Positions 23,421 to 33,494 are shown, numbered from the stretch's first letter. The stretch is 37,633 bases of DNA from Streptomyces capoamus (GCF_014654935.1 NZ_BNBF01000034.1:15826-53458); one strand, 5' to 3'. The notes: a model not told the origin generated them from the sequence alone. Program-made: numbers and translations.

Positions 23421-25377
23421 TCAGCCGTCCTCCTGGTGCAGGTCCAGGGTCGTCGTCAGCCGGATCTGGGCCGTCACCCAGTGCGGGACGGCGGTGGGGG
23501 CTCCCTCCTCGCGCAGGGTGCGGATCAGGTCGTCCAGGAGGCCTGCCGCGCCGTTCAGGCCGGTGCGGCGCAGCCGGTCCGCGCCGTCGGTGAGGGCGGC
23601 GCGGGTCGCGGGTGTCAGGTGGCACAGGCCGTGGTGGGCCGCGTCCGCGAGGGCCGTGAGCGCCGCCCGCAGGGCCGCGGTGACCGGGTCGGGCGAGCGG
23701 TGCGCGGCCGCTGCGAGCAGGCTGTCGCCGGCGCCGGGTGCCAGGTCGGGGACGGTCACGCCGCCGGCGGTCAGCACGGCGAGCGGGTCCAGCACGGTAC
23801 GGCCGTGGGCCCGGCCCAGCATGCCGCTGACGGCACGGATCCCGTCGTCGGCCAGGGCCGTGGCCAGCGCGTCGAGGCCGCCGGGGCACAGCGGGTTGTA
23901 CTGGGCGTGGAGGTGGACGCCGTTGCCCGCCGGGTCGCGGAGCACCGCTTCGAGGCGTTGCGCGGCGGGGTCGTAGCCGATCTCCTCGACGGCGTCCACC
24001 AGGACCACGCGGACGTCGTCCGCCGCGACGCGCGGGCGGATCAGTCGTGGCGGGCGCTCGCCGGCCGCCCGCAGGTGTGCGGCGGTGTCCCGCACCAGCA
24101 GGGTCCGGGGCAGTTCCGTCCAGGCCGAGCCGACCGGCGTGACGCTGGTCGCGGCGATCCGGCCGCGGGAGAGGGTGACCGTGCGGTCGGCGGCGCGCGT
24201 GGTGTGCTCGCTGACGACGTTCGCGGTGGCCAGCGCGTGCAACGGGGAGCCGAGCAGGCGACGCCGGGACAGGTCGTGGCCGGTGGGCCGCTGGCCCTCC
24301 GTCAGGTCCCAGCGGTTGCGCAGGACCAGGGCGATGCCGGCGTCGGCGTGCGCGAAGTACGTCTCGGCCGTACGGTCCCGGGCGGTGCCGCCGATCCGGC
24401 AGCCGAGCGCCACCAGCCGTACCCGGCGCAGCGGCGTCACCGGTGCCTCGGTGGTGCCCAGCACGCCGGCCGGGTCGTGGCCGGCGGCGCGGTGCCGGGC
24501 ATGGAGTTCGGCGAGGAGCAGGGCGAGGCGTTCGGGGGTGTAGCGGGTCTCGCGGGCCGTGTAGGCATCGAGTTGTTCCCGTAGTTCGTCGACCGCGCCC
24601 GCGGGCCAGTGCCGGGAGGTGGCGGCCAGGGCGCGCCCGGCGCGGCGGAGCGAGCCGGCGAACACCGGGCCGACCTGCCGCACGCCGTCGAGGAGGAGTT
24701 CGTCGGCGAGCGCCAGGGCCGCGCGCATCGCCTCGTCGGCGGCCGCGGGGGGCGGGGGCGTCCGGCCGCCGACGGACACCTCGGTCGTCCGCTGGGCGTC
24801 CGCCGCGGCGGAAGGCCCACACGGCGAGGGTGACGACCTCGCCGCGCAGGGCGGCGGCGGCGTCGGTGAGGGCGTAGCCCAGCGCGCGCGGGACGGGGAA
24901 GCGGACGGTGCAGGTGGGCAGTTCCACGCGGGGTGCCGGGTCGTCGGCGGTGGGGCGGTGCACGCGGGAGGTGTAGCCGCGGGCGCGGACGCGCTGGGCG
25001 GCGGTCAGGGCGGTGCGGCCCAGCGTGGCGGCCAGCGCGTCGTCGTCGAACACGCCGGGCGACCAGTCCACCAGCGGTTCCCCGGCCGCCGCTGGCTGCT
25101 GCGGCGCGCCGCGCTGGTAGGCCAGGACCAGGGCGACGCGGTGCCGGCACATCCCCGCCGCGGAGCAGGTGCAGTCGGCCGTGTCGAGGCCGCGGCCCGG
25201 CGGCAGCACGGTCACGGTGCCGTCCGGGAAGGTGCCGCGTACGGTGCCGTCGTCGCCGGTGGTCACCTCCGGTCCGGAGCCGGCCGCGAGGTCCTTGTCG
25301 GCGCGCTTGACCAGGCCCCGGTTGGCGAGCGAGGCGAGCGTGTCGGGTGTCAGGGCCAGCAGATCGGAGCGGGTCAC
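23421..25377 (-). pseudogene. SWIM zinc-finger protein (YehQ-like), single frameshift
   Basis: Fifth gene of the operon. The N-terminal part reads TRSDLLALTPDTLASLANRG, then the SWIM motif DTADCTCSAAGMCRHRVALV (Cys69, Cys71, Cys77, His79; CxCx5CxH), ending VVTLAVWAF. An extra base at about 24800-24812 moves the rest into the frame open from 24779 to 23421 (452 codons; ADELLLDGVRQVGPVFAGSL, YTARETRYTPERLALLLAEL, and a C-terminus ending TLDLHQEDG). Together the two parts form one protein of about 650 residues, so there is only one lesion and it could be a sequencing error. SWIM domains bind DNA or protein. The GTG at 25377 overlaps the VWA stop by 4 bases. Confidence 0.78.
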
Positions 25378-26573
25378 CGGGCTTGTCCTCCGCGGCCGAT
25401 CCGCTCCGCGACGAACTCCGCGAGCCGGCCCGGCGTCATCGCCCCCACCGGGGCGCCCACCGCGGCCAGCCGGGCGGCCAGGTCGCGGTCGTAGGCGGGG
25501 TCGGCGGCCTCGTCCAGGGCGGCCAGGCACAGCACGGTGGTGCCCTGCTCGACCAGCTGCCGCACGGTGCGCACCAGGCGGAAGGGGTCGCCGCCCTCGT
25601 AGAAGTCGGAGACGAGGGCGACGATCGTGCGCCGCGGGTTCTCCACGAGCGAGGCGCCGTAGTCGACGGCGCGGGCGATGTCGGTGCCGCCGCCGAGCTG
25701 CACGCGCATCAGCAGCTCCACCGGGTCCGTCACCTCGGAGGTCAGGTCCACCACCGCGGTGTCGAAGGCGACCAGATGGGTTTTCAGGCCCGGCAGGCTC
25801 CACAGGCAGGCGGCGGTGACCGCCGAGTGGATCACCGAGCCGGCCATGGAGCCCGACTGGTCCACCAGCAGCACCAGCTGCCACTGCTCCAGGTGGCGGC
25901 GGGTGCGGGAGTGGAAGTGGGGCCGCTGGATGAGGATGCGGCGTTCCCCGTGCTGGTAGTGGGCGAGGTTGGCGCGGATGGTGGTGCGGAAGTCGAAGTC
26001 GCGGGCGAGCGGCAGCCGGCTGGGGCGGCGGGTGCGCGAGCCGGTGAACGCCCGGCGCATCTCCGGCTGGAGGCGTTCCATCAGCTGCCGTACGACCGTT
26101 TCGACGATCCGTCGGGCCGCCGCCAGCACCTGCGGGTTCATCAGGTGCTTGGTGCGCAGGACGGCCCGCAGCAGGGTCTGGCTCGGCTCGACGCGGGCGA
26201 GGACGTCGGGGTCGGTGACGATCTCGTGGATCTCGTACTGCTCCACCGCGTCGCGTTCCAGCCGCTCCACGGTCTCCTTCGGGAACAGCCGGTGAATGTC
26301 GTCGAGCCAGTCCACGGCGGTCGGCTGGGACGGTCCGCTGCCGCCCTCCCGGGAGCCGGCCGCCCCGCGGCGCACCCCGCGGCGGTGCAGGTCCTCGTCG
26401 CGGCCGTACAGCCAGTCCAGCGCGGCGTCCCGGGCGGCGGACGAGCCGTGCAGAGGGCCGGTGCGGCGTTCGGCGGCGGCGCCGAGGATGAGCCGCCAGC
26501 GCTCCAGCCCGGGGTCGGGGGCCACCGGCGTGCCGTGTGGTGCCGGAACCGGGTCGGGCGGTGCGGGGCTCAT
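25374..26573 (-). CDS. VWA-domain protein (CoxE/YehP-like)
   Basis: Fourth gene of the operon, 399 residues. The N-terminal ~180 residues are helical (WLDDIHRLFPKETVERLERD, QTLLRAVLRTKHLMNPQVLA). A von Willebrand factor A domain follows, with an intact MIDAS: LVDQSGSMAGS (Asp238, Ser240, Ser242), GGGTDIARA (Thr297) and VSDFYEG (Asp323). VWA proteins of this kind work as partners of MoxR AAA+ ATPases in metal-dependent assembly or remodelling of target proteins. The start ATG at 26573 overlaps the DUF5682 stop (ATGA), and its own stop overlaps the SWIM start (GTGA). The protein is complete. Confidence 0.92.
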   Translation of the reverse strand: MSPAPPDPVPAPHGTPVAPDPGLERWRLILGAAAERRTGPLHGSSAARDAALDWLYGRDEDLHRRGVRRGAAGSREGGSGPSQPTAVDWLDDIHRLFPKETVERLERDAVEQYEIHEIVTDPDVLARVEPSQTLLRAVLRTKHLMNPQVLAAARRIVETVVRQLMERLQPEMRRAFTGSRTRRPSRLPLARDFDFRTTIRANLAHYQHGERRILIQRPHFHSRTRRHLEQWQLVLLVDQSGSMAGSVIHSAVTAACLWSLPGLKTHLVAFDTAVVDLTSEVTDPVELLMRVQLGGGTDIARAVDYGASLVENPRRTIVALVSDFYEGGDPFRLVRTVRQLVEQGTTVLCLAALDEAADPAYDRDLAARLAAVGAPVGAMTPGRLAEFVAERIGRGGQAR

Positions 26574-28930
26574 CCGGTCACCTCCGGGCGGGGGGCGGGT
26601 GCCGCCGCCAGGCCGTGGCGGTCGAGCAGTCGGGTCACGTTCTCCTCCAGGGCTCTGGCGCGGGCCAGCAGCAGGGGGTCGGCGGGGGTGCGCAGCAGGG
26701 AGCGGGCCGAGCCGCGCAACCGGCGGCGGTGCAGCAGGCGCTCGGCGATGCGCTCGCGTTCGAGGGGCGGGAAGAAGGCGAAGGCCTGGCGCAGCGCGGG
26801 CAGTCCGACGAGGAAGTCGCCCTCGGGCAGCGCCGATACGACCCCGTCCACGAGGTCGATCAGGGAGCCGCCGTCGGCCGTCGTGCCGTGGGCCACCTCC
26901 TCGCGGGCCACCGCGAACAGGCCGGTCAGCCAGTCGCCGAGGGTGTCCACCGCGGCCGCGGCGAGCGCCTGCACCACGGGCCCGGGGTCGTCCGGGACGC
27001 CCAGCGCCCAGCGCAGGCCGAAGGCGGCTCCGCGCAGTGCGGCCGGGGCGCGCGGGTCGCGGCTGATGCGGGCGGCGGCCTCGGCGGCGGCTTCCGGGCC
27101 GGCCGACAGCAGGGCGGGCGCGTGCCGCAGCGCATCGCGGGCGGCCGCCAGCGCGCGCAGCACCGCCAGATCCGCGCCGGGGCCGCCGTGCAGCCCTTCC
27201 GCCAGCCAGAACACCCGGTCGGCGGCACTGCCCACCACCCCGCCCAGCAGCCCGTCCCCGGCCACGCCGAACACCCGGTCGTGCCGCCACAGGCCCAGCG
27301 CCGCCGACAGCACCTCGCCCAGCCGACCGAGGTCGCCGGCCTGCCCCACCCGGGCCGCGAGCGTCGTCAGCAGGTCGGCGCAGAGCGGCCCGGTCCCGCA
27401 CAGCACGGCGTCGAACAGCAGCCCGGCCAGCGCGCCGAGTTCCGGGCCCGCCGCACGCGTCCGCTCGCCGAGCAGCGCCGCGGCGGCGTCGTCCAGGCGT
27501 GCCCCGTAGGCACCGGCCTCGATGAGCGCGGCCTCCCGGCCGGCCGCCGGTCCCGGCTCCCACAGCTCGGTGAACACCGGGTCGGCCCCGTGGGCCGGTC
27601 CGGAGGCGCGGGTGAAGCCGGGGACGCCCAAGACGCGCAGCCGGTGCAGGGTGCGGCTGCGGGCCAGGCCCCGGTTCTTCGTCAGGTCCAGGGTGACCGG
27701 CGTGGCGGCGTCGGCCAGCCCCAGGCCGGCGAGCTGGGCGGCCACGTCCCGCACCAGCGGGGGCAGCGGGGTGTCCGGGTGCAGCCGGCCCACGGCCTCG
27801 CCGGTGCAGGCGGCGACCATCTCCACCACGACCGGATGGGTACCCGCGCCGAGGGCGCCCCGCGTCGTCCACGGCAGCGGCCGGTCCAGGTCGTCGGTGA
27901 TCAGCGCGCCGGCCAGGCCGTCGAGGACGTCCCCCCGTGTCTCGTACGGGTGGCCGCGCAGCTGGGCCAGCCCCTGGGACAGCGAGCGGGCGGCGATCAG
28001 GTCGGCCGTGGACAGCGGGACCCCGCGGGCCCGCAGCCGCTCGGTGACCGCGCGCAGCAGACCCTGCCCGGCCGCCGGCGGGCCCTTCTCCCACAGCCAC
28101 TGGTAGTAGCCGGGCGAGGGCATGCCGGACTGGTATCCGGCGAAGGCGTCCAGCTGCCGGAAGGAGTACGGCACCAGGAAGCTGCCGCCGAGCGCTCCGT
28201 CGGGCGGCTCGGGCACCGCGGGCCAGCCGGCCGGGGCCGCGGCGGCCCCGTGCCGTGCGGACAGCGCCCGCAGGGCGGGCTGGTGGAAGCCGCCGGTGAT
28301 CACCAGGACCGGCCGGTCGCCGGTGCGGGCCAGCGCCGCCCGCACCCAGGCGGCCATGTACTCCTCGCGTGTCCGGTCCGCGGCGTCCGCCTCCGCGTCG
28401 CCGCGCACCAGCTCGAAGTAGGCGTCGAGCCGGGCGCGCAGCTCCTGCGGGTCGGTGCCCGGCCCGGTGACTTCGAAGAGCCCGTCCCACAGGGCGTCCA
28501 CGCAGTCCACGGCGAAGTGCTCGCACAACCTGCGCGTGGCCTCGGCGTACCGCGCCTCCGCGTCCGCGTAGCGGTTGGCGTACCGGTCGGTGTGGCCGGC
28601 GACGGCCGGGTGCCAGGCGGGCAGGTCGATGAACCGCACCTCGGCCCCGGCCGCCCGGCCCTCGCGCAGGGCGATCCACTCCGGGGAGTAGTCGCACAGC
28701 GGTGTCCAGGACGTGGCCACGCGCTGGTCGTCGCGGTAGTGGCTGAACACGGCGACGGGCAGCGTGTGCCCGAGCAGCAGTTCGTCCATCCGGTCGTTCA
28801 TGTCCGCCGGGCCCTCGACCAGCACCCACGCCGGCCGCAATGCCCGGATCGTGTCGGCGACCAGCCGCGCGCAGGCAGGGGAGTGGTGGCGCACGCCGAG
28901 GAAGACGGCGGGCGCTGCCGTGGCCGGCAT
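26570..28930 (-). CDS. DUF5682 family protein (YehM-like)
   Basis: Third gene of the operon, 786 residues. The N-terminus carries FLGVRHHSPACARLVADTIR (His15/His16), WVLVEGPADMND (Glu39), EVRFIDLPAWH and VLVITGGFHQPALRAL (His216). This spacing of GxxHH, EGP and GGFH recalls the EreA/ChaN/TraB-type hydrolase fold, so an enzymatic role is possible; that is inference. The remaining 550 residues are Ala/Leu-rich helical repeats with TRASGPAHGADPVFTELW in the middle. ATG 28930 was chosen because it overlaps the MoxR stop by one base (TGATG); an ATG at 28972 lies inside MoxR. Confidence 0.88.
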   Translation of the reverse strand: MPATAAPAVFLGVRHHSPACARLVADTIRALRPAWVLVEGPADMNDRMDELLLGHTLPVAVFSHYRDDQRVATSWTPLCDYSPEWIALREGRAAGAEVRFIDLPAWHPAVAGHTDRYANRYADAEARYAEATRRLCEHFAVDCVDALWDGLFEVTGPGTDPQELRARLDAYFELVRGDAEADAADRTREEYMAAWVRAALARTGDRPVLVITGGFHQPALRALSARHGAAAAPAGWPAVPEPPDGALGGSFLVPYSFRQLDAFAGYQSGMPSPGYYQWLWEKGPPAAGQGLLRAVTERLRARGVPLSTADLIAARSLSQGLAQLRGHPYETRGDVLDGLAGALITDDLDRPLPWTTRGALGAGTHPVVVEMVAACTGEAVGRLHPDTPLPPLVRDVAAQLAGLGLADAATPVTLDLTKNRGLARSRTLHRLRVLGVPGFTRASGPAHGADPVFTELWEPGPAAGREAALIEAGAYGARLDDAAAALLGERTRAAGPELGALAGLLFDAVLCGTGPLCADLLTTLAARVGQAGDLGRLGEVLSAALGLWRHDRVFGVAGDGLLGGVVGSAADRVFWLAEGLHGGPGADLAVLRALAAARDALRHAPALLSAGPEAAAEAAARISRDPRAPAALRGAAFGLRWALGVPDDPGPVVQALAAAAVDTLGDWLTGLFAVAREEVAHGTTADGGSLIDLVDGVVSALPEGDFLVGLPALRQAFAFFPPLERERIAERLLHRRRLRGSARSLLRTPADPLLLARARALEENVTRLLDRHGLAAAPAPRPEVTG

Positions 28931-30027
28931 CAGTCGGCCAGGAGGCGGCGGGCCTCGTGCAGGGCCCGCCACTGCGGGCCGGGCCGGCGCGGCGCCTCCT
29001 GTTCCAGGAAGCGGCGCAGCCGGGCGAGGTCCTCGGGGCTGTCCTTGGCGGCCGTACCCGCCAGGCAGGCCACGACGTCGGCGGCGCCGCCGGGCTCGCC
29101 GCGCAGGAACCAGGCCCGCACCCCCACCGCGTGGGCCACGGAGACGGCCTCGGCGGTGCTCATCACCGTCGACATGCGCTCGCCGTGCGCCGCGGTGCCC
29201 CGCAGTTCGCGGAAGGTGCCGACCAGTACCTCCAGCACGTCCCGGCGCGGCGGCGGCTCCACCCCGGACTGCCGCAGCAGCGCCGCGGCCTCGGCCTCGA
29301 CCAGGCCCAGTTCGGTCTCGAAGTCGGCGATGGGCAGCACCGTCTCGAAGTTGAAGCGCCGTTTGAGGGCGGCGCTCATCTCGTTGACGCCCCGGTCGCG
29401 GGTGTTGGCGGTGGCGATGACGTTGAACCCCTGCCGGGCGAAGACCAGGCCGTCGGGTCCGTCGAGTTCGGGAAGGGTGATGACCCGGTCGGAGAGCAGG
29501 GACAGCAGGCAGTCCTGCACCTCCAGCGGGCAGCGGGTGATCTCCTCGAACCGTACGATCCGCCCCTCGGCCATGCCGCGCAGCATCGGCGCGGGTACCA
29601 GGGAACGCGCGGAGGGGCCCTCGGAGACCAGCAGCGCGTAGTTCCAGGAGTACTTGATCTGGTCCTCGGTGGTGGCCGCGCCGCCCTGCACGGTGAGCGC
29701 GCTGCTGCCGCTGACGGCCGCCGCGATCAGCTCCGACAGCAGCGACTTGGCGGTGCCGGGCTCGCCGACGAGCATCAGGCCGCGGTTGGTGGCCAGTGTC
29801 ACCAGTGCGCGCTCGACCAGGGAGACGTTGCCGACGAACTTGCGGCTGAAGCCGTTCGGTTCGTCGCCGACGACGAAGCGGCGGGCCGCGCGCAGGCTCA
29901 ACTGCCAGCCCGGCGGGCGGGGGTCGGTGTCCGCGGCGCGCAGGGCGGCCAGTTCGGCGGCGTAGCGGACCTCGGCGGGCGGGCGCTGGAGCAGCGCCTC
30001 GCCGGCCTCCTCGACGGTGACGGTCAC
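28930..30027 (-). CDS. MoxR-family AAA+ ATPase (YehL-like)
   Basis: Second gene of the operon, 365 residues. AAA+ motifs are complete: Walker A LMLVGEPGTAKS (88-95), Walker B GRIVRFEEITRC (about 155-166), sensor 1 FNVIATANTRDRGVNEMS (Asn208) and arginine finger ALKRRFNFE. A C-terminal lid helix bundle runs from about 250 to the end (LRRFLEQEAPRRPGPQWRAL). MoxR ATPases act as hexameric chaperones, usually with a VWA partner, which here is encoded two genes on. GTG 30027 was chosen because it overlaps the DUF4132 stop by 4 bases (GTGA). Nothing is degraded. Confidence 0.93.
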   Translation of the reverse strand: MTVTVEEAGEALLQRPPAEVRYAAELAALRAADTDPRPPGWQLSLRAARRFVVGDEPNGFSRKFVGNVSLVERALVTLATNRGLMLVGEPGTAKSLLSELIAAAVSGSSALTVQGGAATTEDQIKYSWNYALLVSEGPSARSLVPAPMLRGMAEGRIVRFEEITRCPLEVQDCLLSLLSDRVITLPELDGPDGLVFARQGFNVIATANTRDRGVNEMSAALKRRFNFETVLPIADFETELGLVEAEAAALLRQSGVEPPPRRDVLEVLVGTFRELRGTAAHGERMSTVMSTAEAVSVAHAVGVRAWFLRGEPGGAADVVACLAGTAAKDSPEDLARLRRFLEQEAPRRPGPQWRALHEARRLLAD

Positions 30028-33000
30028 TTGGCGGTCACCTCGGTGAGGTCGGCGAGGATCTCGGAGGCGATGACCGGGTCGAGGTCGCCGAAGCGCAGCG
30101 GGTACTCGCGGCTGTGCCAGTAGTCGCCCGGGGCGGAGTCGAGCCAGACGTGCTCGAGGGTCTGGTCGGGGAACGTGTCCGGCATGCCGACGGCGATGCC
30201 CTCGTCGAGCCCGATGACCAGGTGGCGGTCTGCGTCGATGCGCCGGTGGAACCAGCGTTCCACGCCCGCGTCCTGCGGTTCGCCGCGCTCCCAGCCCCGC
30301 TTGGTGAGGCCGAGCAGCTTGCCGACCGGCACACACGCGCCCTCGAACCGGGTCAGCCGGTGCCCGATGGCCTCCTCCTCGGTCAGTTCGTGCACGGCCC
30401 GGCCCAGCTGCGGGAACGGCTGGAGAATCTCGTAGTCGGCGAACAGCTCCGACCACGCGGCGAGCTGGCCGGCCAGGTGCAGCGGGTGCGCCACACGGAC
30501 CGTCGCCTCGTCGGGCAGCGTCAGCTCGTCGTCGTCGACGTCGGCGAAGGTGCGGTCCTCCGCCACCCGGAAGGCCGTCGTCACGCCGCCGGTCTCGCCG
30601 AGCCAGACCAGGCGGCGCACCAGGTGCCACACGAGCGGGTGGGCGACGAACAGCTCCCGGAACTCCGCGGCCGTCCAGGTGCGCTGGGCGATCATCGCCG
30701 CCTCCAGGCGCCGCACCTGGTCGCCGGCGACGGTGCGGACGTCCTTCTTCAGCGCGGCGAACCGCTTGCGCTCGGCCGGGGCCAGCTCCGGGTCGTCCTT
30801 GACGCCGGGCGCGGGCAGCGCCTTGCGCTGCTTGCCGTCGGCGTCCCGGATGTAGGGGCGCAGCTGCTCGTCGAAGCCGACGGTGAACCGCCGGGGGCCG
30901 TAGTCGATGACGGTGGTGCCGTCGGCGTCGAGGCCGAAGTCGGGCACGAGCCGGTCCCCGAGCTGCTCGCCGGTCAGGCCGAGGCCCTCGGCGACCTCGG
31001 CTATCTTCTCCTGGGCGCGCAGCTTCAGCGCCTTGAACGGCACCCGCTGGGCGATGCCGTGCAGGTGCATCAGCGCCACGTCGGAGCCGATCGTCGCGAG
31101 CACGGTCAGGCCCTCCACGGCGCGGTGGTGGGAGCCCTCGCCGGGCCACGCGCGCACGACGGGCGTGAGGCGGCGGACTGTGTCGTCGTCGCCGAGCCAG
31201 CCGAGCGCGTGCAGCGCCCAGCTGTCCTTGGGCGGCATGCCGGCCAGCCGCCACTGCCCGAACACGCCCCAGGCGAAGCCGGCGAGGGAGTCGGCGGTGC
31301 AGTGCTCGGTCAGCACCTCCAGGCCCGGGTATGTCTCGCCCGGCTTGGACAGGGCCAGCAGTGTCAGCACGTTGCGGACGGCGTCGGCGGGCAGGGCGCC
31401 GCCCTCGCTGAGCAGGATCTGCGGCAGCAGCGCCGGGTCCGCCCAGGCGCCGACCGTGGGCACGCGGGCGGGCAGCGCGCTGACCAGCGGGTCGACGGCC
31501 AGCGTCTCCTCGACGATGTCCGCGGCCTGAGCGCCGCAGCCGGCGGCGGCCGCCGAGACCGCCGTGTCGCCGTGGGCCTCGGCCAGCAGCCGCAGGGCCC
31601 GCTCCGCGCCGCGCCGGACCGGGCCGGCCGGCCCCACCGCGTGCGGCACCAGGAAGGGCACCGCGTCCAGACCGTGCCGGGCCAGCCAGGCGCGGGCGGT
31701 GGCGTCGGCGGACTTCAGCCGGGCCAGCCAGGCGCACACCAGCGCGGCGACCTCGACGTCCCGGTACGGCAGCACCAGGGCGCCCAGGGTGCTCGGGTGC
31801 CGGGCCGCGGCCCGCCGCATCAGCGGCAGGGCGGCCAGGGAGTGCCGGGCGGCGATCGGCTTGAGCGCCGCCTCGCCGTTCCAGTAGTCGTCGGGGGCAC
31901 AGTCGGCGAGCAGCGGTCGTACGACGTCCTCGGGGCCGTCGACGAACAGGCGCAGGTCGTGGTAGCTGCGCAGCTGCCCGGTCCGCCGCAGGTGCTCGAT
32001 CTCGCCGGACCAGTCGTAACCGACGCGCCATTTGGCGTAGGGGCCGCCGGACTTGGCCCAGGCTTCCTGCTCGTCCGGCCGCCACGCCATGTGCGGCTCG
32101 GGTGCCGCGGGCATCTCGGTGGCGACCCGCGTCCTGCCGGTCTTGCGCTTGCCGGCCCACGGCGGGCGGACCAGGAGGGCGGGCAGCGCCTCGGCGGGGG
32201 CCTCGGCCACCCGGTCGGTGCGGGTGAGGTGGGGCGCCACGAGGGCGGCGACCTCGGCGGGCAGGCCGGGCAGCACGGCAGCGGTGATGCCGGTGTGGGC
32301 GAGGACGTGCGCCGCGAGCAACTGCCCGGCCGGCTGCGCGTTCCCGCCGGAGCCTGCCGCCTCCGCGCCCAGCAGGCGCAGGGCGCGGACCGGGTACCGG
32401 CGCATGGCCTCCAGCAGGCACGGGCGCACGTGCTTGTCGCCGACGCGGTCCAGCAGGAGACGGAACGCCTCGTCCGACGGCAGTTCGACCAGGGCGTTCG
32501 CGAAGGCCTTGGTGCGCTCGGAGTTGCCGGCCCGGTCGAGGGCCTCCTCCAGGAGGGGGGCGAAGGCCTTGCCGGTGCCCTCGGCGAGGGTGGCGACGAG
32601 CGCCGTGTTCCAGCCGAACCACGTGAGGCCCACCCCGTGGCCGAAGTGCTTCAGCTGTTCCGGGGAGTTCAGCGAGCACGCCAGCATCGCGCGCAGCAGC
32701 GCGTCGACCCGCGGCACGTCCAGGCAGCACTCGTCGACCCACTGCTGCTCGGTCGGCAGCAGGTAGGACACGACGATCCGGCGGCGGACGCCGGTGCGGC
32801 AGCCGGCCAGTGCGGCGACCGTCTCCCGGTAGGTGTCCTCGTCGGCCACGGACAGCAGGGTGCGCACGCGTTCGGCGAACTTGGGCCAGGCCCAGGCGGG
32901 GGGCATGGTCCCGTCGGGGCGGAATGCGAGCCAGGGTTCTCCCCGGCGGCTGCCGCTCGGGTGGTAGTGCGGCTCGACGTCGAAGTACTCCACCACGGCC

Positions 33001-33440
33001 CGGGCGGCGAACGCCAGTCCGTGTGCGTGGACCCAGGCGTCGACCTGGATGCCGTCCGGGTGGTGCGAGTAGAAGGTCCGCACGGCGATCGCCGCGGCGC
33101 CCAACGGGTCGTGACGGCCGCTCAGGTGGTCCCTGGTGGCCTGGACGATGCGCGGGTCGCTCTTCGGGTCGGCCAGCATCGCCTCGATGCGGTCCGCCTC
33201 CTCCTGGAACCGGACCGCCGTCCACTCCTCGGCCCCGGCGTCCGGTGCGGGGACGCTCCGCTCGATCCCGCCCCGCCGGGGGTGCACCAGCCGTCGCCAG
33301 GCCGACGGCATCCGGAACGTCTCCTCGTCGGGCAACGCGACCGGTTCGTCCGCCACCGCCTCCGGTCCGGCGACCGCGGGAGCCTCCCCCTCGGCCTCTT
33401 CCCTCGCCGAACCCACCCCGACCGACTCCGTGCGCCGCAC
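30024..33440 (-). CDS. DUF4132 protein (YehI/MolR-like), first gene of a MoxR-VWA operon
   Basis: A 1138-residue cytoplasmic protein. Much of it is helical HEAT-like repeat (EAFRLLLDRVGDKHVRPCLL, ALPLMRRAAARHPSTLGALV, AERALRLLAEAHGDTAV). The C-terminal ~350 residues carry the DUF4132 region (DYGPRRFTVGFDEQLRPYIR, PAERKRFAALKKDVRTVAGD, EEAIGHRLTRFEGACVPVGK, GLTKRGWERGEP, then LGDLDPVIAS-like ending). E. coli YehI has a WGR domain at its start; I do not see one here. The GTG at 33440 has the very strong GGAGGAGGGG 2-3 bases further upstream. A DNA-damage-type promoter motif lies at 33495-33517. The role is unknown; it probably provides the substrate-binding scaffold for the ATPase. Confidence 0.9.
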   Translation of the reverse strand: MRRTESVGVGSAREEAEGEAPAVAGPEAVADEPVALPDEETFRMPSAWRRLVHPRRGGIERSVPAPDAGAEEWTAVRFQEEADRIEAMLADPKSDPRIVQATRDHLSGRHDPLGAAAIAVRTFYSHHPDGIQVDAWVHAHGLAFAARAVVEYFDVEPHYHPSGSRRGEPWLAFRPDGTMPPAWAWPKFAERVRTLLSVADEDTYRETVAALAGCRTGVRRRIVVSYLLPTEQQWVDECCLDVPRVDALLRAMLACSLNSPEQLKHFGHGVGLTWFGWNTALVATLAEGTGKAFAPLLEEALDRAGNSERTKAFANALVELPSDEAFRLLLDRVGDKHVRPCLLEAMRRYPVRALRLLGAEAAGSGGNAQPAGQLLAAHVLAHTGITAAVLPGLPAEVAALVAPHLTRTDRVAEAPAEALPALLVRPPWAGKRKTGRTRVATEMPAAPEPHMAWRPDEQEAWAKSGGPYAKWRVGYDWSGEIEHLRRTGQLRSYHDLRLFVDGPEDVVRPLLADCAPDDYWNGEAALKPIAARHSLAALPLMRRAAARHPSTLGALVLPYRDVEVAALVCAWLARLKSADATARAWLARHGLDAVPFLVPHAVGPAGPVRRGAERALRLLAEAHGDTAVSAAAAGCGAQAADIVEETLAVDPLVSALPARVPTVGAWADPALLPQILLSEGGALPADAVRNVLTLLALSKPGETYPGLEVLTEHCTADSLAGFAWGVFGQWRLAGMPPKDSWALHALGWLGDDDTVRRLTPVVRAWPGEGSHHRAVEGLTVLATIGSDVALMHLHGIAQRVPFKALKLRAQEKIAEVAEGLGLTGEQLGDRLVPDFGLDADGTTVIDYGPRRFTVGFDEQLRPYIRDADGKQRKALPAPGVKDDPELAPAERKRFAALKKDVRTVAGDQVRRLEAAMIAQRTWTAAEFRELFVAHPLVWHLVRRLVWLGETGGVTTAFRVAEDRTFADVDDDELTLPDEATVRVAHPLHLAGQLAAWSELFADYEILQPFPQLGRAVHELTEEEAIGHRLTRFEGACVPVGKLLGLTKRGWERGEPQDAGVERWFHRRIDADRHLVIGLDEGIAVGMPDTFPDQTLEHVWLDSAPGDYWHSREYPLRFGDLDPVIASEILADLTEVTAK

Positions 33441-33454
33441 AACCCCTCCTCCAC

Positions 33455-33472
33455 CGATCCCGGACGGGATCG
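33455..33472. promoter_or_regulatory. 18-bp inverted repeat in the operon leader
   Basis: CGATCCCG at 33455-33462 and CGGGATCG at 33465-33472 are perfect inverted arms around a 2-base centre. The site lies between the promoter-like motif and the ribosome binding site of the DUF4132 gene. It could be an operator or a leader hairpin that occludes translation. Confidence 0.5.
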
Positions 33473-33494
33473 ATTGCTTGATCAGTTGGCGGTC

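Noticed and set aside
25347..27509. Very long plus-strand open frame (720 codons) and others up to 1148 codons opposite the DUF4132 operon
   Set aside because: They lie antisense to well-supported genes, have shadow composition (Arg/Gly/Val or Ser/Ala-rich) and no recognisable domain. GC-rich third positions make such frames common.
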